A DNA stretch of 64,000 nt, taken from positions 62,001 to 126,000 of the forward strand of contig CAUQUY010000001.1 in NCBI GenBank assembly GCA_963521405.1. Reading direction: 5' to 3'. The notes under the pieces were generated by a model. The model was given only the letters and a program-made list of their open reading frames with translations. It searched no databases and was not told where the DNA came from. The first letter of the stretch is position 1, and every line of letters starts with the position of its first letter. This DNA is from Granulicatella sp963521405 (GTDB taxonomy: Bacteria; Bacillota; Bacilli; Lactobacillales; Aerococcaceae). Of the stretch, positions 57,720-64,000 are shown piece by piece. A program made the position numbers and the translations under genes.

Positions 57720-57984
57720 ATGCTTCTATTTGTTTTTGTTGATAGTCCTTTGAAACTTTCATCAAAGTCTCGTACGCTTCTGCCAACTCTTCTTTCAATG
57801 TGGCATCTTTCAAGTATGACTGCACCTTGGCAATCACTTCTTTCTCGCGACTGGCATCTAAAATCGCGATACCATTTACTTTTTTAATACGAGCGACATC
57901 GACAACGACTTGCATGCGGCGTTCAAAGAGCTCCACAATCTCGCGGTCGATGGCATCAATTTCTGCGCGTTGTTTTTCTAACAC
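57718..57984 (-). CDS. Chorismate mutase (AroQ class)
   Basis: The 88-residue protein is an all-helical AroQ-type mutase: RAEIDAIDREIVELFERRMQVVVDVARIKK, followed by LDASREKEVIAKVQSYL and EAYETLMKVSKDYQQKQ. Conserved Arg and Lys residues for chorismate binding are at the expected places. It converts chorismate to prephenate. Start is GTG 57984 with AGGAGGAAATCGA upstream. It lies 17 bp after an SLC13-type permease, with which it is probably co-transcribed; no other aromatic pathway gene is nearby. Confidence 0.9.
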   Translation of the reverse strand: MLEKQRAEIDAIDREIVELFERRMQVVVDVARIKKVNGIAILDASREKEVIAKVQSYLKDATLKEELAEAYETLMKVSKDYQQKQIEA

Positions 57985-58001
57985 TCGATTTCCTCCTACT
58001 G

Positions 58002-59474
58002 TTAAATTCCAAAGAAGACGCCTAATGGGTAGCCTACAATAATCGCACTAGCAGCGCTAAGTAGGAATAGGCCTCCTCCGTATACAAAGGCATCTTTTGC
58101 ATTCGTCCAACCTGAGCCGACCGAAATCGCCACATACGGCATGCTTGGTGGTGTCATAAAGGCAAGACTCGCCATGAATCCAATTAAGCAGGCAATCGTT
58201 CCCGCTTGGACGTCGACTGAACCTGTCGCATAGACGGTCGTTAATACGGTTGTGACTACTGATACGGTTACTAAGTTTGAAGAGACATTCGTTTGTAATC
58301 CTGCCCAAAGGACGAAGATGATCACGACAAGAATTGGAGCGAGTGTCGCAAACACCGGTACGAGTGAGCTTTCAAGAAGTCCGATGACTCCTAATTCCGG
58401 TTTTGTGACAAGAGTTCCCATGCTTAAAGTGGCGCCTACCAAGAACATACTTGGCCAATACACACCTTTTTGAAGCCCTTCTTGAATCGATAAGAGTGGT
58501 TTCCCGTCAAAGGACAGAATCGCCATCACGATGACTCCAATCATCGGTGGAAATGCCATCCCAGCCGTTTTTAGGAAGGCTGCGACGTCTGGTAAGAATC
58601 CTCCTACGAGTTCTGGTAGCACCCATAATAAAACGACGCCCATGAAGATGAATACTGTCGCGGTTTCGCGTTTTGATTTGGCTGGAAGTGCTTCAAGCGA
58701 TTCGAGTGGTTTCATTTCCACGTTTGACAAATCCACTCTCCAAACGGTTCTAAGCACACCCCACATCGAGATAAAGAGCACGAGTCCGGCTGGAATTCCA
58801 ATCATCATATAGTGCGCGTTGGAAATCGCAATTCCTGTGGCATTCTTGTAAAGCGCCATAGCCGTCACAGAGAAGACGTGGTTGATTGGCGTCATCGCTG
58901 TCCCAATCGCTACTGTTGCAAAAAGTACGATAAGGAGCACCGAAGCCTGTCTATCGCCTTTTTTCAAACCGAGAACAGCCATGATTTCCTCGTAAATCGG
59001 GAAGACGATCATAAAGAGAATCGTCGGCGAAATAAAGAGGCTAATGGCAAGAACGCTGGCGTAAAAAGCCCCGATAAAATGCCATGGAGACTTTCCTGCA
59101 AAGGAGCTGCCGAGTGCACGCGCGACGAAACGTCTAAGTGCAGGCGTTTGTTCCAAAGCGTAAGTCATTAAGAATGTAAATAATAGGAAGACAAAGGTTG
59201 TATTCCCAAACGACAGGCTAAAAATCTGTCCATAGTTGACGCCTGGAAGCATCCCGATTCCTAACATCACATAGCAGAGAACGCTTGGCCAGTCCGTTGC
59301 GACAAAGAGCCAAAGTAATAGACTGCTAAAGAAGATGGATAGGATGGAAATTGTTGGTGCTTCAAGCCCAAATAATGATTGTTGTGTAATGGTTAAAAAT
59401 CCGCTCGTTCCCATGAGAACAGAGCTGAGTGCAACGATGGATAGTTGCAACTTGGTCCATGTTTTTCCTTTCAT
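58002..59474 (-). CDS. SLC13/DASS family anion permease
   Basis: The 490-residue protein has eleven or twelve membrane segments and two similar halves, as in divalent anion/sodium symporters. It includes FISPTILFMIVFPIYEEIMAVLGLKKGDRQAS, ATVAIGTAMTPINHV in the first half and LQTNVSSNLVTVSVVTTVL with FMASLAFMTPPSMPYVAI in the second. It probably imports a carboxylate or similar anion using a sodium gradient. It precedes chorismate mutase; a shikimate- or prephenate-like substrate would make sense but is only inference. Ribosome site GAGGTGAACC. Confidence 0.85.
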   Translation of the reverse strand: MKGKTWTKLQLSIVALSSVLMGTSGFLTITQQSLFGLEAPTISILSIFFSSLLLWLFVATDWPSVLCYVMLGIGMLPGVNYGQIFSLSFGNTTFVFLLFTFLMTYALEQTPALRRFVARALGSSFAGKSPWHFIGAFYASVLAISLFISPTILFMIVFPIYEEIMAVLGLKKGDRQASVLLIVLFATVAIGTAMTPINHVFSVTAMALYKNATGIAISNAHYMMIGIPAGLVLFISMWGVLRTVWRVDLSNVEMKPLESLEALPAKSKRETATVFIFMGVVLLWVLPELVGGFLPDVAAFLKTAGMAFPPMIGVIVMAILSFDGKPLLSIQEGLQKGVYWPSMFLVGATLSMGTLVTKPELGVIGLLESSLVPVFATLAPILVVIIFVLWAGLQTNVSSNLVTVSVVTTVLTTVYATGSVDVQAGTIACLIGFMASLAFMTPPSMPYVAISVGSGWTNAKDAFVYGGGLFLLSAASAIIVGYPLGVFFGI

Positions 59475-59593
59475 TGGTTCACCTCATTCTTATCTATCCT
59501 ACCTCATTTTTTAGCAGATTGCTATTGGAAATAAAGAGTTTCTGCAAATTTATAAGCAGTTTTCTACTATTATATAGAAGAAATTTTCCTCAA

Positions 59594-59622
59594 AACAAAA
59601 AGCCGGGCACGAAGCCCGACTC
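59594..59622 (-). terminator. Terminator after ribU
   Basis: The minus-strand stem GTCGGGC / GCCCGGC is followed by TTTTTGTTTT. Confidence 0.85.
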
Positions 59623-59626
59623 TGGA

Positions 59627-60244
59627 TTAATGTTCTAATTTTAAGGTTTGCGCTAAACGTTTGTACATTAACATCGCAAGTACGCTATTTAGGCCGAACT
59701 TCACGATATTAAATGGAAGTAATGCGAATGCCATTAATGATCCTAAGTCTGTTACCAATGGGTTTAATGCATGTGCTGCGGCAACGATTTTTTCCATTGG
59801 GAAGTTCATCGCTGTTGCATAAAGTGGGAACATCACGAAGTAGTTCGCTGTCAGTAACACCACTGTCGCTGAAATCGTACCGATGACTAAGCTGATTACC
59901 GCTGATTTGAAATTACGGCGACGTTGATAGTAAAGCACTGCTGGTAACATAAAGCTTAAGCTACCGATTAAGTTCACTGTCTCTCCGATTCCAAAGGTCA
60001 TTGATCCATTATAGAAGAAGTTTAGCAATACTTTAATGAGCGCAATCAAGCTTCCGTGCAATGGTCCAAGAAGATATCCACCCAGCAATACTGGTAAATC
60101 CGAGAAGTCGAGCTTCACGAATGTTGGGATAAACGGTACGTTGAATGACAACAGCATTAACACGGTACTAATCGCACCAAAAACTCCTACTAGAACAATT
60201 TTTTTAGCCGATGTTCTGTTCGACTTTCTTACATTTGTACTCAT
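59627..60244 (-). CDS. ribU: ECF transporter S-component RibU (riboflavin)
   Basis: The 205-residue protein has six membrane helices and the RibU pattern: FNVPFIPTFVKLDFSDLPVLLGGYLLGPLHGSLIALIKVLLNF, then NYFVMFPLYATAMNF, and a final IVKFGLNSVLAMLMYKRL. It binds riboflavin with high affinity and works with shared EcfA/EcfT. I chose ATG 60244, preceded by GAAGGAGGACGTACC. An FMN riboswitch precedes it. Confidence 0.94.
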   Translation of the reverse strand: MSTNVRKSNRTSAKKIVLVGVFGAISTVLMLLSFNVPFIPTFVKLDFSDLPVLLGGYLLGPLHGSLIALIKVLLNFFYNGSMTFGIGETVNLIGSLSFMLPAVLYYQRRRNFKSAVISLVIGTISATVVLLTANYFVMFPLYATAMNFPMEKIVAAAHALNPLVTDLGSLMAFALLPFNIVKFGLNSVLAMLMYKRLAQTLKLEH

Positions 60245-60300
60245 GGTACGTCCTCCTTCATAGGGCGAAGGAAATTGCACTGTTTCTCAGTTTCAAAGAA

Positions 60301-60335
60301 AAAAGCAGCATTGAAATGGACCTTTCAATACTGCT
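60301..60335 (-). terminator. Expression-platform terminator of the FMN riboswitch
   Basis: GCAGTATTGAAAG / ATTTCAATGCTGC followed by TTTTTTC, between the riboswitch and the ribU ribosome site. Confidence 0.8.
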
Positions 60336-60360
60336 CGTCAAATAGACTTGTTGAAATAGT

Positions 60361-60470
60361 GCCATTTTCTCACATCTAGACTATACTATCGGTTCTGGAA
60401 TTGCACCAGATCATGCCAATCGGCTCGTGGACTATACCACCGGTCAGGAATTTCACCTTGCCCCGAAAAT
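60361..60470 (-). promoter_or_regulatory. FMN riboswitch (RFN element) controlling ribU
   Basis: The minus strand carries, in order, GGGGCAAGGTGAAATTCC, GACCGGTGGTATAGTCCACG, GATCTGGTGCAATTCCAGAA and CCGATAGTATAGTCTAGATG, followed by AGAAAATGG. This is the complete FMN aptamer with all conserved junctions. The terminator at 60301 completes the switch. Confidence 0.95.
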
Positions 60471-60555
60471 GTTATTTATGTTTGTATTGTAGCACCTCAC
60501 CACCACTTAGGCAATCTCTCTGCCTCAAAAAGGTGATTTTATGCTGTTTCTCTAA

Positions 60556-60592
60556 TAAAAAAACTTGGATGACGTTTATTATCATCCAAGTC
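60556..60592 (-). terminator. Terminator after lipoprotein 4
   Basis: The stem ACTTGGATGA / TCATCCAAGT is followed by TTTTTTTA on the minus strand; same type as behind the other units. Confidence 0.85.
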
Positions 60593-60612
60593 CTGCTATT
60601 TGATTGATAAAA

Positions 60613-61101
60613 TTATTTCTTTTCTTCTTTTTGCTCAACAAATCCAAGGCGTTCAATGTTTTCTTTAGATGCTGAAAAACTTACTTTATCATCTTTCTTA
60701 ATCAGTGCGACATCCATTGTTTCATATAAACTTGGCGCTTTTGCACGACTTTCTGAGTCATCCAATTTGAACTTCTTCATGTCTATTTCAACAGTGAATG
60801 CTATTTCTTTTTCACCATCTACGGAAGTAACTTTTACGCCCTCTGTAGCTTTCATTTGATTCACGATTTCATCTCTTCTTTGACGTGCTGCTGTTGCATA
60901 TTCTGGAACACCTGATAAACGTACTACTACATCGGTTGTTAGAGATAAAACTGTGTCATTTCCTTTGTCATATACATAGGTATAAGTGACCTTTGAATGT
61001 TCTGTTTGTAAAACAAAGACTGATTTACTTTCCGAGCGGCAGCCGATTAATACAAACAAAGCTCCCAATAGTACAATGGATAATTTCAAGATTTTCTTCA
61101 T
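60613..61101 (-). CDS. YehR-like (DUF1307) lipoprotein, tandem copy 4
   Basis: The 162-residue protein begins MKKILKLSIVLLGALFVLIGC, with lipobox VLIGC (Cys about residue 21). The mature part includes KVTYTYVYDKGNDTVLSLTTDVV and EGVKVTSVDGEKEIAFTVEIDMKKFKLDDSESRAKAP. It matches the small YehR/DUF1307 lipoproteins of Firmicutes, whose function is not known. It is the most similar to copy 3. Start ATG 61101 follows AAAGGGAGTATTCTA; the longer frame to 61278 is not real. It has its own promoter and terminator. Confidence 0.85.
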   Translation of the reverse strand: MKKILKLSIVLLGALFVLIGCRSESKSVFVLQTEHSKVTYTYVYDKGNDTVLSLTTDVVVRLSGVPEYATAARQRRDEIVNQMKATEGVKVTSVDGEKEIAFTVEIDMKKFKLDDSESRAKAPSLYETMDVALIKKDDKVSFSASKENIERLGFVEQKEEKK

Positions 61102-61132
61102 TAGAATACTCCCTTTAATCTGACTTGCTTTT

Positions 61133-61161
61133 ATCATAGAAAATGAACTATCGTTTGTCAA
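61133..61161 (-). promoter_or_regulatory. Promoter of lipoprotein copy 4
   Basis: TTGACA and TATGAT separated by 17 bp; the same layout and near-identical spacer as at 62243. Confidence 0.85.
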
Positions 61162-61190
61162 ATTCTGTTGAAGTCCACACTTATCATTTA

Positions 61191-61228
61191 TATAAAAAAC
61201 TTGGATTACGTTTGCCATAATCCAAGTT
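61191..61228 (-). terminator. Terminator after lipoprotein copy 3
   Basis: ACTTGGATTA / TAATCCAAGT followed by TTTTTTA. Confidence 0.85.
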
Positions 61229-61237
61229 CTTCTATAT

Positions 61238-61723
61238 TTATTTTTCTTCTTTTTGCTCAACAAATCCTTTGCTTTCAAGGCTTTCTTTGGATGCTGAAAA
61301 ACTTATTTTATCGTCTTTTTTTATAAGCGCCACATCCATTGTTCTATATAACTCTGGTGCTTTTGCACGACTTTCTGAATAATCCAATTTGAACTTTTTC
61401 ATGTCCACTTCAACCGTGAAATTTAATTCTTTTTCACTGTCTGATGTAGTGACTTTTATGCCTTCGATATCTTTCATTTCATTCACGAGTGCATCTCGAT
61501 TTTTACGTGTTATTGTATCGTATTCTGGAATATTGGCTAGTTTCATTACTGACTTCGTTGTTAGAGATAAAACTGTGTCATTTCCTTTGTCATATACATA
61601 TGTAAAAGTGACCTCCGCATTTGCCGTTTGAAAAACAAATGACGCTTTACTTTCTGAACGGCATCCTAGTAATACAAACAATGCCCCTAGTAGTACAATA
61701 GATAACTTCAATATTTTCTTCAT
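61238..61723 (-). CDS. YehR-like (DUF1307) lipoprotein, tandem copy 3
   Basis: The 161-residue protein has signal peptide and lipobox VLLGC, then EVTFTYVYDKGNDTVLSLTTKSVMKLANIPEYDTITRKNRDALVNEM and FKLDYSESRAKAPELYRTMDVALIKKDDKISFSASKES. It follows copy 2 by 13 bp, so these two form one transcript. Ribosome site AAAGGGAGTGCTGTC. Function unknown. Confidence 0.85.
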   Translation of the reverse strand: MKKILKLSIVLLGALFVLLGCRSESKASFVFQTANAEVTFTYVYDKGNDTVLSLTTKSVMKLANIPEYDTITRKNRDALVNEMKDIEGIKVTTSDSEKELNFTVEVDMKKFKLDYSESRAKAPELYRTMDVALIKKDDKISFSASKESLESKGFVEQKEEK

Positions 61724-61736
61724 GACAGCACTCCCT

Positions 61737-62213
61737 TTATTTCACTTCTTTAAACTCGTATTCTAAAATAGCGTCTTTAGATAATTGATAGCTAACCATA
61801 TTATCCTTTCTCTTCAATGCTGCATTAACGGTATTATAGAGCATTGGCGCTTTTTTGCGACTTGTCATATCATCGAACTTAAATTTATTAACGTCGATTT
61901 CAATCGTTAGCGTAATGTAGTTAATATCGTCCTTCTTAGTGTATGTAACACCTTCAATTCCTTCCATCTCCGATACAATCTCGTCTCGCTGACTACGAAC
62001 GGCTTCTGTGTACCGTTCATCTTTGGTGATATCGTAAATGATTTCCATAGTTAGTTTAGAAACTGAATCTTTCTCTTTATCATATACATAGGTTAATTTC
62101 GTCTTACTAGCAATCTCCTGTAAAACAAATTCACTTTTTGTTTCTTGGCTACAGCCTAGTAATACAAATAATGCTCCCAATAGTAGAATGGATAGTTTCA
62201 AGATTTTCTTCAT
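61737..62213 (-). CDS. YehR-like (DUF1307) lipoprotein, tandem copy 2
   Basis: The 158-residue protein has the same lipoprotein signal peptide (lipobox VLLGC), then TKLTYVYDKEKDSVSKLTMEIIYDITKDERY and ITLTIEIDVNKFKFDDMTSRKKAPMLYNTVNAALKRKDNMVSYQL. It is closer to copy 1 in its middle part. First gene of a two-gene transcript with copy 3. Ribosome site AAGGGAGTATCAT. Confidence 0.85.
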   Translation of the reverse strand: MKKILKLSILLLGALFVLLGCSQETKSEFVLQEIASKTKLTYVYDKEKDSVSKLTMEIIYDITKDERYTEAVRSQRDEIVSEMEGIEGVTYTKKDDINYITLTIEIDVNKFKFDDMTSRKKAPMLYNTVNAALKRKDNMVSYQLSKDAILEYEFKEVK

Positions 62214-62242
62214 ATGATACTCCCTTGTTTTGACTTGCTTTA

Positions 62243-62271
62243 ATCATAGGAAATGAACTATGGTTTGTCAA
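62243..62271 (-). promoter_or_regulatory. Promoter of lipoprotein copies 2-3
   Basis: TTGACA and TATGAT separated by 17 bp (AACCATAGTTCATTTCC). Confidence 0.85.
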
Positions 62272-62302
62272 ATTCCGTTGCTGTCCACATCCAACATTTA
62301 TA

Positions 62303-62340
62303 TAAAAAAACTTGGATTCCATTCACTGAAATCCAAGTTC
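62303..62340 (-). terminator. Terminator after lipoprotein copy 1
   Basis: ACTTGGATT / AATCCAAGT followed by TTTTTTTA on the minus strand. Confidence 0.85.
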
Positions 62341-62347
62341 GTATCGA

Positions 62348-62824
62348 TTATTTTACTTCTTTAAATCCTTCTTTTAAAATACTCTTTTTAGATTCTTCAA
62401 AGCTGTAAATACCATCTTTCTTTATTACCGCTGTATGAACGCTACTATATAGAGCTGGCGCTTTAGCACCTGCCTTTCCATCCTCATAGTTAAACTTCTT
62501 AAGATCCACTTCAATCGTTATCTTTAGTTCTTTTGCGCTATCAGATTGAGTGACTTTAACCCCTTCAACGCCGCTCGCGTCGTCTACTATTAGTTTTTGG
62601 GCACTACGTGCTTTCTCTTCGATTTCTTTACTTTTTGAAATGTCGTAGATGAGATTAAATGTTACAGATGAAACTGAATCTTTTTCTTTATCGTATACAT
62701 AGGTTATTTTTTGTTTTATATCACTAAGATCAAAAACAAATTCACTTTTAGTTTCTGAGCTACAACCGACTAAAACAAATAACGCTCCTAACAACACCAT
62801 TGTTAATTTCAAAATTTTCTTCAT
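62348..62824 (-). CDS. YehR-like (DUF1307) lipoprotein, tandem copy 1
   Basis: The 158-residue protein begins MKKILKLTMVLLGALFVLVGC (lipobox VLVGC) and contains KQKITYVYDKEKDSVSSVTFNLIYDISKSK, EGVKVTQSDSAKELKITIEVDLKKFNYEDGKAGAKAPALYSSVHTAVIKKD. All four copies conserve the YVYDKxxDxV loop and the K(K/N)F segment, so those are probably functional. Ribosome site AAAGGAGTATTCTA; own promoter and terminator. Confidence 0.85.
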   Translation of the reverse strand: MKKILKLTMVLLGALFVLVGCSSETKSEFVFDLSDIKQKITYVYDKEKDSVSSVTFNLIYDISKSKEIEEKARSAQKLIVDDASGVEGVKVTQSDSAKELKITIEVDLKKFNYEDGKAGAKAPALYSSVHTAVIKKDGIYSFEESKKSILKEGFKEVK

Positions 62825-62855
62825 TAGAATACTCCTTTAAATTTGACTTGTCTTT

Positions 62856-62884
62856 ATCATAGAAAATATAGTACCCGATGTCAA
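62856..62884 (-). promoter_or_regulatory. Promoter of lipoprotein copy 1
   Basis: TTGACA and TATGAT separated by 17 bp; the -10 side is the same as for the other copies, the spacer differs. Confidence 0.8.
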
Positions 62885-62921
62885 ATCTGCTTGTATAAGA
62901 TCACTACGATAAAAAAGGGCA

Positions 62922-62953
62922 AACAAAAACCGCCTCCCTTTCAGGAAACGGTC
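62922..62953 (-). terminator. Terminator after pcsB
   Basis: ACCGTTTCC / GGGAGGCGGT followed by TTTTTG on the minus strand. Confidence 0.8.
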
Positions 62954-62966
62954 ATTTCATTTCATA

Positions 62967-64000
62967 TTAGAAACGGATGTATGTTGCTTGTGCTGCAACG
63001 CTTGCTGAGATTGTACGGTAAGAGATTACGTTTAATCCACGTACGTTCATTTCAGAGATGTATAATGAACCATCTGCGTTAACTGCTTCTACGAAAGCTA
63101 CGTGTCCGTAAGTTGGGTCAGCACCTGCTAAACCTTGTTGGAATACGATTGCTGAACCAGCTGATGGTGAGTGAGATACTGAGTATCCATAGCTACGAGC
63201 GTATGATGGCCATTCAGCCGCGTTACCCATCATGCTGTGACCGATTGGTGTACCAACTTGTGCCATACGGTTAAATACGTAGTAAGTACATTGTCCGAAG
63301 TATCCACCGTTAAGTGAAGCACGGAAACTTGGGTCAACTGCTGGGAAACCTCCGCCAGCTGTGTAAGTGTAGCTAGATGTTTGTGCTGCTGGAGCTGGTG
63401 TTGAAGTAGAGCTTGAAGCTGTACTTGTTGAAGCTGTGCTAGCTGCTGCAGGTGCAGGAGCTTCATATGAAGTTTGTGTAGCAGTTGTTTGTGATTGTGA
63501 AGCTTGTGCTGCTAATGCTTGACGAGATGCTTCAGCAATACGAGCTGCTTCTGCTTCAGCTTTTGCTTTTTCTTCAGCTAAACGTTTTTGGAAAGCTTCT
63601 TTTTCAGCAACTAATCCATCACGTTTTGCGATTTCAGCTAACTCTTCTTGTGAAAGGTTCGCTAATAATACTTTGTTTTTAGAGAAAGTATCGTTTAATT
63701 CTGTTTGTAATGAAGCTAATTCTTTTTCAGCTGCTTCTTGTTCAGCTAATTTTTCTTGTTGAGCTTCTTCTTTAGATTCTACTTGTTTTTTGTCCTCAGC
63801 TTGTTGTTGCATTAACTCGCGGTTTGCACCCATTAAGTCCATTACAACACCGATACGGCTAACCGCATCTGATAAGCTTTCAGCGTTTAATAAGAAATCT
63901 AAGTATGAACGAGCACCATTTGTTTGTACTGAACGAGCTTGTTCTTCTAAACGTGTGTTACGTTCTGCGATTACTTTTTCTAATTTAGCAATTTCAGCTT
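62967..64000 (-). CDS. pcsB: PcsB-like coiled-coil CHAP peptidoglycan hydrolase (5' end cut by window edge)
   Basis: At least 344 residues are inside the window; the N-terminus lies beyond it. The visible part starts with a coiled coil (AEIAKLEKVIAERNTRLEEQARSV, NGARSYLDFLLNAESLSDAVSRIGVVMDLM), then a long Glu/Lys/Ala helix and an Ala/Ser/Thr-rich linker. The C-terminal CHAP domain has the catalytic Cys in GQCTYYVFNRM and His in TYGHVAFVEA. PcsB splits peptidoglycan during division and is activated by FtsX. The frame is open across 63842, so the internal ATG there is not the start. The coding sequence is highly codon-biased, suggesting strong expression. Confidence 0.93.
   Translation of the reverse strand, partial: AEIAKLEKVIAERNTRLEEQARSVQTNGARSYLDFLLNAESLSDAVSRIGVVMDLMGANRELMQQQAEDKKQVESKEEAQQEKLAEQEAAEKELASLQTELNDTFSKNKVLLANLSQEELAEIAKRDGLVAEKEAFQKRLAEEKAKAEAEAARIAEASRQALAAQASQSQTTATQTSYEAPAPAAASTASTSTASSSTSTPAPAAQTSSYTYTAGGGFPAVDPSFRASLNGGYFGQCTYYVFNRMAQVGTPIGHSMMGNAAEWPSYARSYGYSVSHSPSAGSAIVFQQGLAGADPTYGHVAFVEAVNADGSLYISEMNVRGLNVISYRTISASVAAQATYIRF

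Noticed and set aside
61101..61278. N-terminal 59-codon extension of lipoprotein copy 4
   Set aside because: It reads through the terminator and promoter of the unit; the lipoprotein signal peptide starts at ATG 61101 with its own ribosome site.

Overview
The window is a chromosomal segment of a low-GC, Gram-positive lactic acid bacterium (order Lactobacillales). Support comes from strong AGGAGG ribosome sites, ECF vitamin transporters, CopZ/CopA, a CbpB-like protein, a PcsB-type CHAP hydrolase, fructose- and cellobiose-type PTS genes and a tagatose-bisphosphate aldolase. I would guess the Carnobacteriaceae/Aerococcaceae/streptococcal neighbourhood but cannot name a genus from this sequence alone. 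I see no rRNA, prophage, intact insertion sequence or CRISPR array. Two tRNA genes (Gln, Tyr) are present.

Layout. 1-12 kb (mostly minus): TatD nuclease (cut by the window edge), MBL hydrolase, queT behind a preQ1-like leader, a ComX-like sigma factor with a 46-aa partner, a FUSC-type membrane protein and ogt, a nucleoid-associated protein (plus), two unknown small genes, then mnmE - NUDIX - mnmG - rsmG - lipoprotein. 12-17.5 kb: aminotransferase, a frameshifted EcsC-like gene, sdaAB-sdaAA-msrA and an RpiR regulator. 17.6-24.8 kb (plus): a fructose/tagatose-type kinase with PTS EIIBC and EIIA, then a GntR regulator with agaS-nagA-lacD, which together can take N-acetyl-galactosamine-6-P to triose phosphates. 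25-33 kb: copZ-copA with cop boxes, an Imm33-like orphan, a tautomerase, folT behind a THF riboswitch, an AraC-GNAT pair and oppA. 33-38.3 kb: four tandem paralogous two-TM proteins of unknown function. 38.5-45.3 kb: formate/nitrite channel, DUF4430 lipoprotein plus ECF S-component (probably B12), two unknown genes, a CNNM/CBS protein and a CBS-ACT protein. 45.6-53.9 kb (minus): a long operon joining a PRD regulator and cellobiose-type PTS to a GrdB-like protein, a glycosylasparaginase-family enzyme, an M20 dipeptidase, CutC and a TIM-barrel protein. 54.5-64 kb: tRNAs, a membrane-anchored SF2 helicase, SLC13 permease plus chorismate mutase, ribU with FMN riboswitch, four tandem YehR-like lipoproteins and pcsB (cut by the window edge).

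The least expected content lies between genes. First, a family of 165-215 nt multibranched inverted-repeat elements occurs as three full copies (10565, 42802, 54042), one shortened copy (24833), one decayed copy (54316) and one solo arm (40484). Stem sequences change together while junction sequence is conserved, so a folded RNA is likely. Second, a mosaic hairpin family with constant ends (5' AGGATGTGAGAC or AGGCAGAAAGAC, 3' GAGCTCAACTTCACAGG) and exchangeable hairpin cargo sits downstream of at least five genes and begins exactly on their stop codons. I do not recognise either family.

Three vitamin or precursor S-components sit behind three different riboswitch classes (preQ1, THF, FMN), and a fourth is paired with a transcobalamin-like lipoprotein. 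Together with oppA, this suggests a cell that depends strongly on scavenging.
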